Notes under the pieces: generated by a model | Database searches by the model: none | The model's input: the letters and a program-made list of their open reading frames with translations, nothing else | What the model was told of the DNA's origin: nothing | Translations under genes and position numbers: made by a program | Shown here: in pieces, positions 27,170 through 39,983 of the stretch | Position numbering within the stretch: the stretch's first letter is position 1 | Layout of the letters: every line of letters starts with the position of its first letter | Assembly (NCBI GenBank): GCA_020137815.1 | Contig: CM035352.1 | Location: 4,097,861-4,137,860, forward strand | DNA from: Hormiphora californensis | Lineage: Eukaryota > Ctenophora > Tentaculata > Cydippida > Pleurobrachiidae | DNA: 40,000 nucleotides | Direction of reading: 5' to 3'

Positions 27170-27415
27170 CTACAGAAACAATAAAGTTGGAAAATTAATC
27201 AAGAAGCAAAAAGTAACAAGGGGAGTGGCAAACCTTTGAGTGAGCGACTGCACGAGAGGGTGGTTAGCTGTGAGTGAGAGAGCGTTGTGTGGTACTGTGT
27301 GTCTCTCCTGCCAAATAGGGCCTGATTATTCATCTCGCATTGATGGAGAGAGAGAGGAAAAATGAGGGTAGTAAGAGAAAGGTGAAAATGATAGGGAAGA
27401 TCTAAATAGCAGCTC

Positions 27416-27679
27416 TGAGCATAGCAGCTTTGTGGATTGTGAAAATGAATACTTTAAAAGCGAAAAACACAGTAGCACAAAGACTATGTTAGCAGGGGAT
27501 GCAATCAATGCTCCTACATGATTATTCAGCAATCATCATGAATATTATAATAGCACATATAAACCTCCCATGTCAGACACTGACGGCCCAGTGCGAAGAG
27601 GAGGGTCTTATATGAGACAAAAACCTCCCATATATAGCACACATAAATATCTCCCACTCACTCAGATGATTTAGTTGTA
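27416..27679. repeat. 264-bp direct repeat, left copy
   Basis: Identical, by reading, to 31581-31844. It begins TGAGCATAGC and ends ttagttgta, and contains a TATAAA-like motif. A diverged single copy is at about 22589-22850. Confidence 0.85.
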
Positions 27680-30600
27680 AGTTGAGAACATGAATCATGC
27701 TGCCAGACCAAACCCAAAGAACCGAGACAAACCCCGCAAAACCAACCTCCGAACAAACAACCAGCAAACCTCCACCAAAACTCCAAACCTCCACCAACCT
27801 CCAAACCTCCACCAACCTCCAAAGATCCAACAACCTCCAAACCTCCACCAAACCTCCACCAACCTCCAAACCTCCACACCTAAACGCAACCTAACCACAC
27901 CTAACTCCGCCAAACACCAAGAGATCCGGAACAGCGGAAAGACCGAGACCCTCCGTCCACTAAGATGGTAAATGTGGACACTCGCCAGAAACCGAGACTC
28001 AGATCGAACTCATCAGCCGTAAACCTGACACCGTTTCGGCGGCTTTAATTCGGTACGGGTACACAAGGTACTAAGTCAGGCGCCCCGGCAATCTCGATAA
28101 TCTGAGACCACCGTTCGATCTATACCCAGTTGCCCGGAATGAATGTGTCGACTGGGGTCCCTCATGCTCCCCTGTTGAACGTTATGACAGGAGGTCCACC
28201 CATACAAACACACACTCCATGCGAGGGCGAGTCTCAAACACTCACTGCCCCCCAGTCTCATACTCCACATTCCTGCACTCCACTCCTTCTTCGCCGAAGA
28301 AGTATAGAAGTAGATCCACAATGGAAAAGTGAGCAGCCTCTTTCCCCGCTATCTTAACCAGCTTCCTCAGACCCTCCTCTAAACCAAGACGAGAAGCTGA
28401 TCTAACCAGTGACTATCCGCCCCTGCCTCGACCCCAACCTCTACCGCCATATTCAAAACACCCTCCACCCATAGACTCACACTCCCTATCCAAGAGTCCT
28501 GTGTACCGTTCAATCTGAGATGATGGGACCCTATATCTCTTCTGCAGGGCAAGCTGAGCTGCACCAGATCACGTCTTTACCTCTCGACGAGAAGACAACA
28601 GATCAGGCCTTCACCTGTGTCTGGGCGCTCTCAGACGGGAACTTGAGCTGATTCCGATGTCAGAGCAGGACACCAGGTCCTTAGCGCTGACAGGATCCCC
28701 ACACCACTAACATCTTCTTCCCCTTCTTACTTCCCTCTTACCCTCTGCAACGAACTAGATACTCCCTGGGACCCCTCTTGTGGACCTCGATGCAGCGGTT
28801 AGCACGGACTCCTCGCAGCATGTGAAACCTGTTACCTGGCTCGCCTATCTGCCGCAGGACCTTTTCATGCCGCACGGTATCTCCTGACCCGAACACCTTA
28901 CAGCGTTAGAAGGTATGCGAAATACTCCCTGGAGCACACCACACAGCTGCAAAGACCGTCTTCCCTCCTTCATCTTTGCCCCCCCTCAAGCGACGGCACG
29001 ACAGGTTTCCATAAAACTGCCTCTTAGGATGAAGCCAAACCATTCCCTCCTTCATGTCGAATAGGTTCTCCAGCTAACTCCATCGAGACCAAATCTCCCT
29101 CCAAGCTAACCACATCCCGAAATTAACTGCAATGCGTCTACTACAGTCCTCACCTGGTCAACTCTCTCACTGCTGAATCCCAACACTCTCCTCTCGCGTC
29201 GACAGCTTCTCCAGGGCTTTCGCCACCACCGAAGCCAACCAGCCCTAGGGGATGGAGGAATCATACGCGGAACGCATCACACCGAACATCACTAACTGCA
29301 TCCTCTCAACTCTTCCCACTGCTTTCACTTCCTACCAGAACTGACAAGAGGCTGAAGCGCTAGGGATAACTTCATCCTGTGAAGAACTGTAAGTCTGCTG
29401 CAGTCTACACTTCTCCACTTTTCAGGTGTCAAGGAGGCTGTTCAACGGAGCCGTACAGAAGAATCCGAGCTTGAACAGACAAATCTGACTAAGCTGTGAC
29501 CTCCACCCAACACTTTCGACAGTGAAACTGTTTACTGACTGGTTCCAGGCTGCCTACGGTAGTCAATCGGGGTGTCGCTAGCTTGCAAGAGGCCACTTCA
29601 TCTTAGGCGAGAAAAGATACTGGTAACCCCAGCATTCGCCAAACCGATAATCACACTCTCGTCCAAACGTCCCATCCACACTTCAGCTGGAGAGCTGTTC
29701 CTCGAGGCGACGGGTCCTACATCAGCCGATCCACCGACCAAGATTTATCGCTTCTCAGTAACGTTCGGGATCGTCTCAACCAACCGGACAAACTCACCGA
29801 CTCTACCACTTACCTCCCTCCAACACCAGGGCCCGAGACTTAGGGATGACTTAACGTAAATCTCGCCCATCCACAAACTTCCAAACACCGACAACATAAA
29901 CCTGCATGTCCACTTGTTGTGGCAGTGACGAGGCAACTGTCAACTCTCCTCCGTCATCCATGAACAGCTTCAACAAGGAGGGACGGTGATGTGTGTAAGT
30001 GCCATCTTTCACGTAGGCCACACTACGCGGCTATCGTGATGGCCAGATACTCCTGATACAGTTCATTACACAGTTACAACAAATAACGGAGATACACACC
30101 CAGGAATATCCGACCTCGAACTGTTGCCAGTTTCGATGTTACCTCGCTTGAACGAACCTACCGAAGACCCAGCAAAAGTAACTCAGTACTATGTCCACGA
30201 TTCGGCTGTGAGACTCGATAGAAACGGAAGAGCCTGACGATCAAGATGGACTGAGGAGAGGGCACGGCACATAGGCATCGCACATCCAACCAGGACCACG
30301 GACAGTCCCGCCTCATACATCCTTGCGTCCTTCAAGGCTCCCCCACATAGACCCGAAGTGTTCCCAAACATCACTTACCCCCCGGAAACACCATTCTGGA
30401 TCGACTATCCACGTACCAATTCTCTACAAAACTCTGTTAAGCGCCTCGCAAGTTCCCTAGGTAGATCTTTCCCTGGCGTTTACCTCAAGGAATCGGTCTT
30501 TTACCAGCGCCGGAGTTAAATCCCTTCCCCTTGGAATGTACACTCTTCAAACCAACGACAGTTTCTGGATACTCGGTACTTAAAAGCAAGACTGTTCAGT

Positions 30601-31580
30601 TCCACAAGTTCAGGGAAATCTTAGGACACCGCTTGTACACCAAGTATGGGATGGAATTGTGGAACCTGGATGCACTTCTAGCGCCGAGACTTCTCCCCCA
30701 CCGACTGGTGTCCTTCCAGGAGAATAGGCTTCATGTTTTGAAAGCGAACTCTGAGGTTCAGAGGCAAAGTATGGAGCCCCAGCGAGTACCCCGAGGCCTT
30801 CCCCGCTCAGGTCGTCTCCGTAGGTAGTTTGGAGATGTTGTCTAGCTGGTCCTCGAGCCAGCGCACGTTCCCCCACTGAGACTCGGTCTGGATTTCCTTC
30901 ACAGCTTTGAAGGGGCTCCTCTTGAACAGACCTCTCTGTCGCTTCCTTTCTCTCTCGTCTCTCTCTCACTTCTCTCTGCATTCCTCCGATTGGATAACTG
31001 GAAAGCAATCCCCTCACCCTTACCTTCCAGCCTACCTTCCTCTCTGCCTCACCACCTCTCCTCTCCGCCACCAGGGACTCAATCACCTTACACTCCTACT
31101 CCGAAAGGGTTCTTGCGGCCATCACTGCCTTCACCTCACCAGACCGAACAGCTCCTAGGCAACCTCATAACAACCGTAAATGAACATCCCATCGTCTCCT
31201 GGTACAACAGCAGCATGACCATCCTTAACCTTCAGAGACGAATCATCGACTCTTTACATCTACTATCTGTCCCGATGGCAGTCACGCGTCTATTCCTTGA
31301 GTACTGTCGTACTAATTCAGTGTTACTTCAGTAGGGCTGTGGTATTCTTCAGCACTTGTGTTGTCGACAGTGCCAAATTCCCCACCAGAGCTTACAGGAC
31401 CAGGTCCTGCGGTGCCCCATCCATACTTCAATAAACAATCTCTTCCCCCGATGAATATTCCTACTCGCTGACTCGTGAACTCCTCCACAAACACATCTAA
31501 CGCCTCCGCGTCACTCCTTTTGCTTCACTCCAGTTGTCGAGGGCACTCGACTGTAATCCTTTGCTCGTGTCACAGGATAC
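27680..31580 (+). mobile_element. 3.9-kb insertion of unknown type, frame-broken
   Basis: Absent from copy 1. It starts with a Pro/Thr-coding minisatellite (cctccacc/aacctccaaa, about 27775-27875). Plus-strand translation in shifting frames gives protein-like stretches, for example PVSMLPRLNEPTEDPAKVTQ near 30.1 kb and NITYPPETPFWIDYPRTNSL near 30.4 kb. No RT, integrase, protease or transposase motif could be recognised. Being bounded by 264-bp identical repeats it could be an LTR-type element, but the repeat ends do not give TG...CA and no 4-6-bp target duplication was found. Confidence 0.45.
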
Positions 31581-31844
31581 TGAGCATAGCAGCTTTGTGG
31601 ATTGTGAAAATGAATACTTTAAAAGCGAAAAACACAGTAGCACAAAGACTATGTTAGCAGGGGATGCAATCAATGCTCCTACATGATTATTCAGCAATCA
31701 TCATGAATATTATAATAGCACATATAAACCTCCCATGTCAGACACTGACGGCCCAGTGCGAAGAGGAGGGTCTTATATGAGACAAAAACCTCCCATATAT
31801 AGCACACATAAATATCTCCCACTCACTCAGATGATTTAGTTGTA
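31581..31844. repeat. 264-bp direct repeat, right copy
   Basis: Identical, by reading, to 27416-27679. Beyond it the sequence continues as the 5' flank of the coiled-coil gene (matching 22.85 kb onward). Confidence 0.85.
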
Positions 31845-32286
31845 GTTGAAAGGCCCGGTAGCTGGGCGAGTTAGTGATACTATGCCGGGCGGGGTTGAAA
31901 TACTTGCACGGGTAGGTACACCTGGTCACCGGTTGAACCGGTATACACCCAACCTCTCGCCACTTCTTTACCATGGTGGGAGAGAGAGAGACACGATCAA
32001 ACACACAAGCAAGAACGGGGCAAATATAATGATAGGGGTACAAGGACTTGGCTATCGGTGATTTCCGGGTTCAGTTGCTATGGGTACAAGTGACTAATTG
32101 CTCAACCAAGCCCTACACTATATCGGTAGGCCTACATCAGTAATAGCAGCAGTAGAACTGAGACTGTAGAGGAACGGGAGAGAGAGAGAGTAGAGAGAGA
32201 GGAACGAAGAGAGAGAGAGGAGAGAGAGAGAGAGAGCCAGAGAGAGTGTCCACCCAAGGCCGAGAGAGAGAGAGATGAGACGAGAG

Positions 32287-32319
<33 letters not shown>

Positions 32320-33085
32320 GTGTGGAGAGAGGAGAAGAGAAGACGAGAGAGAGAGAGGCCTAGAGAGAGAGAGAGAGAGAATTGAGAGAGGACGAGAGAG
32401 AGAGTGAGAGAATAGAGAAGAGAGAGAGAGGACGATGAGAACGAGAGAGAGAGAGAGAGGAGAGATGAATATTAGTATGTTAAATTTAACTCTAAGTTGT
32501 AAATCTGTACTGGGATAGAGTGAAGTAGAGCTACGGCTTCCATATGGGGAGAAACAGAAAATGATGAAGTGAGAGAGAGAGAGCGAGAAAAAGCTGCTGA
32601 AAAACCCGCACACGCACATTGCATATAATACACATGGCACATTTATAACTTGAAATAGCGAGAATAAGCAGTGGACTTGTGTGGAGAGGACAGTGTGAGC
32701 GGAAGTCGAGCGTACGTTTAAAACAAGATAGAGAGAGAGAGCAGGAGAGAGGAGAGAGCCAGGAGAGAGCTAGAGTCTGTTAAAAATAAAGATAGAAGGA
32801 GGGAGAGGGAGAAATATCGATGGATAAATAGAGATAGAGAGATGGAAAGAGCAGTAGAGAGAGAGAGAGAAAGAGCTAGATAGGTAAAATCTCTCACTAT
32901 GCCGACACCAGGTGCAGTACAGTCTACAGCCTACACCCATAAGAGACACTCACTCACATTAGATCAACACGATTAACTTACTCAGTAGATTATAACAGAT
33001 TGAGAATGCAGAGAGAGGGGGAGAGAGAGAGAGAGACGGAGAGTCAAGCGAGAATTTATGGTATATAGAGATGTGAGAGAGAGAT

Positions 33086-33130
<45 letters not shown>

Positions 33131-34200
33131 AAGAGAGAGAGTGCTGAGAGAGAGGGTATTATGCAACCATATAATGTTATGCAGTGACAATACAAAATAT
33201 ATTGCAGCTAGATAATTAATATAGTTGCTCAATGCAACAATAACAGCTGTAAAAGCGCATTATAATAGCGAAGAGGAGGAGGAAAATCAACGAAGCCAAT
33301 GAACGGTGTATTATAATACGCGTGCAGACTTTTTAGTAACTACGAGAATTGTACTGGTAGGAGAGAGAAGACAGACGTAGGGAGGGAGAGAGAGATATAA
33401 GAGATTTAGGAAACAGAGAGAACACAAGATATAACTGGAAGACGTCTGTCTCTGTCGGAGAGAGATAAGGTAAATTAGAAACAATAGATCATCAATTGCA
33501 TTGGGAAGTAAAAATAGTAGTTTTTATTTGAGTACACGAGGTATCTCCACCACACTATGACGTACCAACTAAGATGACGCATCTACCAGACAAATTGCAA
33601 TTGCGTTTTCAATTTGTGATGAAATTGAAAGCAGCACCCATACGAATTTAATATACAGAGACCTGAGAATATAACGCCTGTTGTTTCCTGTCACAGTGCA
33701 ACCGCAACACATGACAGTATTAAACAGTGACTACAGCTGCTGACAGGAATTCAGTAACAGTACCTGAACAAACAGAATGAACACTCTCTCAGATCTGCAG
33801 GGGGTTCAGGTATCAAACTGATATTATAAAGATGAGAGGAGGTATCTCCGCTAGCGATCAGATAATTACTGGTTTAGCGTCCTTTCTCTATTCTTTCTCT
33901 CTTTCTCTCGCTCTATCTTTCCCTCTCTATCTCTCTCCCTCTATCTCTGGCTCTCTTTTATTCTTTACTCCCTATTTTTCTTTTTCTTGACTCTCATAAC
34001 TCATCATATCCATCTCCATACTTTCTCCTTGCAACTACTTACTACCATGCTCTCTCTCTCTCTCACTCTACTTTCTCTCTCCCTCTCTCCTTGGCGACTG
34101 TTTACCCTCCCTCCCCCGATGTTATCACTATGACAACACAAGGAGTAGTATTGATCAGCCAAAAACACAGAGTGGTACTTGGTAGAGAGTATAATTTAAT
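31845..34200. other. 5' flank and purine/pyrimidine satellites; no gene
   Basis: 31.85-32.87 kb repeats the 22.85-23.8 kb flank in cleaner form. GA-rich satellites occupy about 32170-32480, 32725-32880 and 33010-33150, and a CT-rich one 33880-34090. No exon or RNA gene recognised. Confidence 0.6.
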
Positions 34201-34239
34201 AATATAATAATAATAATCCGCGCTTATATACCGCCCATC

Positions 34240-35578
34240 ACGGCGTGCCTGGTGAAATTTTAACACGACCTAGCATGCGACGGGAAACCACCACTTGTAC
34301 GTGGTAGCTGAGGGTCTACAGAATGGCGCTACGGTGCGGGAAAAAACATTCCATTCCCTAAAATCTTTTTTTTACTTTTATTTGATTTGGGTCAAAATTG
34401 GCTATATTAAACGTGGTCCCGAAAAATCCATAATGACTTAGCACACGAAATATGTCACCCCTACCTATTTTTGCACGTAGAATCGATTGCCGTTGAAGTC
34501 GAATCTCTAAAATGACTGTAAAATGGTCAAAAGTTGATTTTTTACCATTTTTTGGAGGTTTTTGGCCCCTAAATCATTAAAAACGTTGAGATAGGAATTT
34601 GAAACTAGTGCCAATCGTTAAAATGGTCATTTTTCTACAAAGAACCAAGTTTTCATGTATATCCGATTTATGGTTAGATTTGGGCAAATTGTTGAAATCT
34701 GCCAACTAGGAGAACCGTAACTTGATTTTCTTGTTTTTGGATTTTGGCATTTTTGACAAACTTCTGATTGAAATGGTCAATCGGGACCATGCTTAAGTTG
34801 TTTATGGGACAATTTTCGACTAAAAATCCAAGATTTCATACCAATCCAATAACAGATCGTTGATTTATAGTAAATTTAAGTAGGCAAAACGGTCAAAATG
34901 ACAACTTTTCTTGCTTATTTTGACCGTTTTGCCTACTTAAATTTTCTATAAATCAACGATCTGTTATTGGATTGGTATGAAAAATCTTGGATTTTAGTCG
35001 AAAATTGTCCCATAAACAACTTAAGCATGGGGTCCGATTGACCATTTCAATCAGAAGTTTGTCAAAAATGCCAAAATCCAAAAAACAAGAAAATCAAGTT
35101 ACGGTTCTCCTAGTTGGCAGATTTCAACAATTTGCCCAAATCTAACCATAAATCGGATATACATGAAAAACTTGGTTCTTGGTAGAAAAATGACCATTTT
35201 AACGATTGGCACTAGTTTCAATTCCTATCTCAACGTTTTTAATGATTTAGGGCCAAAAACCTCCAAAAATGGTAAAAAAATCAACTTTTGACCATTTTAC
35301 AGTCATTTTAGAGATTCGACTTCAACGGCAATCGATTCTACGTGCAAAAATAGGTAGGGGTGACATATTTCGTGTGCTAAGTCATTATGGATTTTTCGGG
35401 ACCACGTTTAATATAGCCAATTTTGACCCAAATCAAATAAAAGTAAAAAAAAAGATTTTAGGGAATGGAAGTTTTTTCCCGCACCGTAGCGCCATTCTGT
35501 AGACCCTCAGCTACCACGTACAAGTGGTGGTTTCCCGTCGCATGCTAGGTCGTGTTAAAATTTCACCAGGCACGCCGT
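34240..35578. mobile_element. 1.34-kb near-perfect foldback element inside the LINE 3' UTR
   Basis: Arms of about 660 bases begin ACGGCGTGCCTGGTGAAATT and end with the complement; the spacer is only about 17 bases (34900-34916). The arms differ by a few single-base changes and indels. No target duplication is visible on either side (gcccatc / agcatta), so the superfamily is unknown. It has no coding capacity. Confidence 0.85.
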
Positions 35579-35897
35579 AGCATTACCGACGGAAACATGT
35601 CAAAATATATGCGATGCTCGCTTGGTCATCAGAAGCGATATCCTCGAGTAAATTAGCCCCCCCCCCCTTCTGGTTGAAAAAGACAAATATATAGAAGCCG
35701 ATAAACTGGTACTTATAAAACTGGTGGAAAAAACTGGGGTCCTAAACCTGTATGATATAAATTTTAAACACACCTATACTCCACACCTGCTAGAAAAAAG
35801 GATAACTAGTAGTGCTTAATCGCATGGCTAGAGAGAGGATGCCACGATTGCCGCAGCCCACAACTACACCAACATTACAACCAGCCGCGGGTTCCCA

Positions 35898-36143
35898 TCA
35901 CACTCCAAATGCACAAACGAAGAGATGTGTCTTCAGACGGGCCTTGAATGTATCCACATTGGGGATTGACCTGCAGCTCAAGAGGTAACTCATTCCAAAT
36001 AGTAGAGGAACACTGATAGTTCTCCTTCGTCTCAACTTAGAGGTGGCGTTGATGCTTTCATCTTTTAGGGTGTTTAATCGTGTACGGATCAGTAAACACT
36101 GTTCATCCTTGTTGTCCTGAGAGAACCCAGGAGCTGTCATCAA
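35898..36143 (-). pseudogene. LINE pol C-terminal tail
   Basis: Ends RSIPNVDTFKARLKTHLFVC, the usual last segment of CR1/L2-type pol proteins, followed by a stop. Upstream reading is shifted by indels. Confidence 0.75.
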
Positions 36144-36524
36144 GTGGCACCATTTCTGGAGAGGTCAGTAAACGGGGGCCTGTCATAGATATTGTAGGAT
36201 ATCAGACAGGCTTTGACGTCCAGTATGTAGGAGATGGGCAAGATATGGTTTTTTCTGGGACACTTTGCCTGAAGTATTCCACAATAAGCTTTCCTGGTGT
36301 CATTCATTGGAGTTGTATATAAGCGGACACAGGGCGCATGAGAAGGTTCTGGAGCCCACTAGAACTCGAAACCGAAGTCCACAGTACAGTATGTTATGTA
36401 ATCAATTCTGATATGATCAATTGTTATGACCAACATTATCTTGTGGAATATCAAAACACCTGCTGCAACTGCAGAGATTCCGTAAATGCAATCCACACTG
36501 TTCCTCACATTGTTAACCTGTCGT

Positions 36525-36929
36525 TCAAGGATTGAGATTGTGATCAATGAGAATTCCTAGGGTTTTCCCGTTTGTTCCACTACATTCATAGGGGAGATTT
36601 CTGTTCTCCAAAGTTAATGACTGGATCGAAGTGACCTTAGCCAAGGAAACTGCGCTTTCAAGAAGGATGTGAATTCTGCTTAAGCCTCGGTCACACTTCA
36701 CCACTTCACACAAATCACCGCTCACCTTCGCCAGACATTCCTCACATTTATCACCTTTTGCCTCCGACCAGCCAGTAGAATCTTTAGGAACAGGCCACAT
36801 AGAGCTGGAGTCGTCAGCATATAACTTATCGGAGTCCGGATGGTTCCACAATGTCCTGTACAGCCTCAAGATTATAGTTTTTTTTATAAACAAAATAGGA
36901 CCCAGGAGGAACCTTGTAGGGCACTCCAC
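36525..36929 (-). pseudogene. LINE reverse transcriptase fragment (YADD)
   Basis: Contains LLGPILF (motif B region) and the catalytic YADD box at 36821-36810, followed by a GKTLGILID thumb-like segment. The frame is interrupted before and after, and the usual spacing between these motifs is disturbed. Confidence 0.75.
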
Positions 36930-37559
36930 AGAGTAAGGCCAGAGGTATCCGAGTGAGAGACAATCACAACCGAGACTCTAACAGATCTGGAACTCAGTAA
37001 CTCTTAAACCATGAAGAGGCTCGCACCACTCCAAAACGTTTCTGCAGCACCTACTAACAACTATACATGGAGTCCACTGTGTCAAAAACGCATGCCGCTC
37101 ATGTCCAAACATATCGCCGAGAACAAAATTTCCTTTATCCATCTCCCTAACACATCATCGAACATTACTGAAGCTACAGCGTTTCGCAGCTATGACCTCG
37201 CACGATAACGGATTGATGCTTCCAAAATGCAATTGCTTTCAGGTACCATTCAGTTGTTTTGCGCACACCTTCTAGGAGACTTAGAAAGGAATGGTATGTT
37301 TGAGACAGGAGGCGAAGTTACTGAGAGCTTCCCTATCGTAATATTCTTGATGGTAGGAAAACAACGATAGCTTCGGAGCGATTCGACAACTGTTGACTGA
37401 CGGAGAGATTGTTTACAATCGACTGTGTTAATACCTGAGCAAGATCCCTGATACACTCCTTACTACCCATGTGGGGATACTATCAAGGTCACAGTTTGCT
37501 TGACATAGACTTACCCCAAACAAGTTTATCTCAGATAAATTTTCCCTCCCCCCTTCCCC

Positions 37560-37810
37560 TTGAATTCCTTCCATGTTGCAATCACAGGCCTTTCCGGGTT
37601 CCTCAAAGTCACCAGCTTGCTGTTGTTCCTCATTGGACTTGGGTTCGATCTTCTTCCACTTTGCGAGCTAAGAACTCGCGAAATCATCCGCCCAACCTCT
37701 CGTGTTTGTGTTTCAGGGAGGATTGATTTCAGCTTTTCCCAGGAGTTCTGTAGCTTACTCGTAGTTCTCTTTGGATCACCTGTGACACGTCCTAATGTCC
37801 TCTTCTAATG
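37560..37810 (-). pseudogene. LINE linker between endonuclease and RT (fragment)
   Basis: Minus-strand translation gives a basic, Ser/Arg-rich stretch (VTGDPKRTTSKLQNSWEKLK and onward). It lies where CR1/L2 pol has its linker; assignment is by position only. Confidence 0.4.
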
Positions 37811-38156
37811 AAAAAGTGACCTCTCGTCAGTATCCCTATTTCCTACAGCTTCTTCAGAATGTTGAATCTCAGCTTTGCGATCCCAGTTCCATGCTTTTTT
37901 TCCCGCCAATACCCTTACGCATTCCTCCTCTTACGAAGTAAATCCCATGAGTTCCTCATCCCTCCACGCGTTTAAACCTTTTTCCCATCCTCTCCGCTTC
38001 CGGTACACGCTTTTCCACTATTTCTTCCAGCCAACCGATAGAAGTTCACAACACCATCCCAGGATCCTGCCTCTGTCAAAATCTCCTTCCGCACGTCCTA
38101 CTCTAAATCCTCATGATCACTGATTGTAGTAAATATACTCTCGATACACGATTTCT

Positions 38157-38824
38157 TCAGACAGGAATTTCGACAGGTCGGGCCTCACTTGAATCCCAAA
38201 TGCACCAGAAATGACTGATGTAAGTTACCATTGGAAATATGGATATATCACCCAGAGTAGTTTCCCTCGCAGTTATTACCAGGTCCAAAGGTTCCTCAAG
38301 TCTGTGAGTTAGGCAGTAGTGGTACCCTTTGTGAAAGGTCAAATGAATCCCAGCAGTCCAAACAGTGATTCTCGCATAGAAGCTTGGTATCATCTTGTTT
38401 TAACTTGGAAGTTTAGGTCTCCAGCAATGATAGGAGTACCTCTGCTTCATGACAAGCTCGGAAAGGTTAGTCCCAAATTCTGATAGGAAAGTGCTTCTGT
38501 AAGTCTTGACTTAGGTGTGTCACGGAGGACGAAGACATTACAGAGCCTCTTCGGTTGATCCTGTCACTGATGAGAACCTCTTGAAATTGAAATGATCTTA
38601 TATTGGTCTTCACAGACACTGCCGAAGAACTATGCCATCTCGAGAAAAGAGGAATTCCATCCTCCACCCTCCTCTGTATCCTCTGGGGCACGCGAAAAAT
38701 CCCATCCATGTACTCTTATTTCTTGGAGTTTCCCTGTGTCTGTGGATTCGAAAATGTTTCTGTATAAGACATATATCACAATCTTATACTCCAGAGTGAA
38801 ATGATACCTCAGTTTTATTGACAA
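38157..38824 (-). pseudogene. LINE AP-endonuclease fragments
   Basis: The motif TPIIAGDLNF is encoded around 38411-38430 (GDLN at 38411-38422) and is followed, after a frameshift, by GIHLTFHKGYHY...EEPLDLVITA. These match the GDFN and H..LDLV segments of APE-type retrotransposon endonucleases. Confidence 0.75.
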
Positions 38825-39647
38825 GACGAGCGGACATTTAATGTCCCAAATCTTCCAAAGTCTTTCCTGTGTAGTTCTCCTTGTCCTCGTCCAGTACAGT
38901 TTTGTCTCTCTTTTGCCTTACACAATACACCTGATAGTCCGCTCTACATAAGCCGTGCCGTTCGTTGATGTACGAGGGGACACCACAGACTGAAGCAGTA
39001 TGGGTTCTCGCATACTTCCTGATACCTCCTGATCCTCCATCCGCACAAATTCACACACTTAATCTTACCAGTATCATTGTCTTCTTTGCTCTACAATCTT
39101 TCGGTAGGATGTGTTCCAGCACAGAAACAGAATACGGAGTATCCTTCTGAGGACAGATATATAGAGCCCCCTGCAATGTGACCAAATCCTGACAGTGATA
39201 ACATTGTATCATCGTGATACCTGTCTTCACAAATGCTGTCGAAGTCCAAGTTAATCCTATCACCGTAATCAGAAGAGCCTCCGGACTCCAGGTGCCATCT
39301 GGCATCACTGCAACCTGTCTCTTTCGCCACGAACACCATTTTAACTCTTGTCTCTGATACAGCTTCCGAATATGTTCTAATTTTATCCAAAATCCCCGCT
39401 TGCCAGGATAGTCTCCTTTTCAGTAACTTCTGCGGTCCAAATCATTTATTGTCACTTTGGTTCAAGCTTCTGCTCCTCTGAGAAGAATGACATAGAACAG
39501 TCCTGTGCAGAGAGGAGTCAAACTTTTTCCGCTCCTTCATCTGGTCCTCATTAGGGAAATACAGCAGGGTATGGTCACGTTCCACTCTGATCTCACCACG
39601 GTATCGTCTTCAAGCGTTTCCACTTAGGCTGACCTCTAGTCCACTTC

Positions 39648-39983
39648 TTAGCACAGAATCGGGAATCCTGGCTCTCCTTCCTCATTGGTGCCAGTTTTAA
39701 TATTCACATAGTGTTTCATCGTAGGTGTAACCGGTTCCTCTGGATCACCACCACCAACATCACTTCTCCCATTCTCCACAGGTTTGACTAGTGCAGATAT
39801 AGTCGAAATCAGATCCTTGTGAAGTTTTGCAAACGATTCTCTCAGATCAGAATGGTCTCCAGGAACAGAAAACAGTGCCGACGCCGGAAGCATTTTGTAG
39901 CAGGCTTTGAGAAGATCCCACAGCTGAGGCTTATGGACAGACGACGGACAAGCAGCGTCACCCCTCTCAAGGCACACTAACAA
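39648..39983 (-). pseudogene. Possible LINE ORF1 or pol N-terminal fragment
   Basis: A 111-codon open frame upstream of the endonuclease remains, mixed composition, no zinc knuckle or coiled coil visible. Assigned to the LINE by position and strand only. Confidence 0.4.

Noticed and set aside
27416-31844. Confident call of an LTR retrotransposon
   Set aside because: Direct repeats are suggestive, but no target duplication, primer-binding site, polypurine tract or pol motif could be recognised.
35269-35502. 77-codon plus-strand frame
   Set aside because: Lies inside one arm of the 1.34-kb foldback element and is not maintained as a coding sequence in the other arm.
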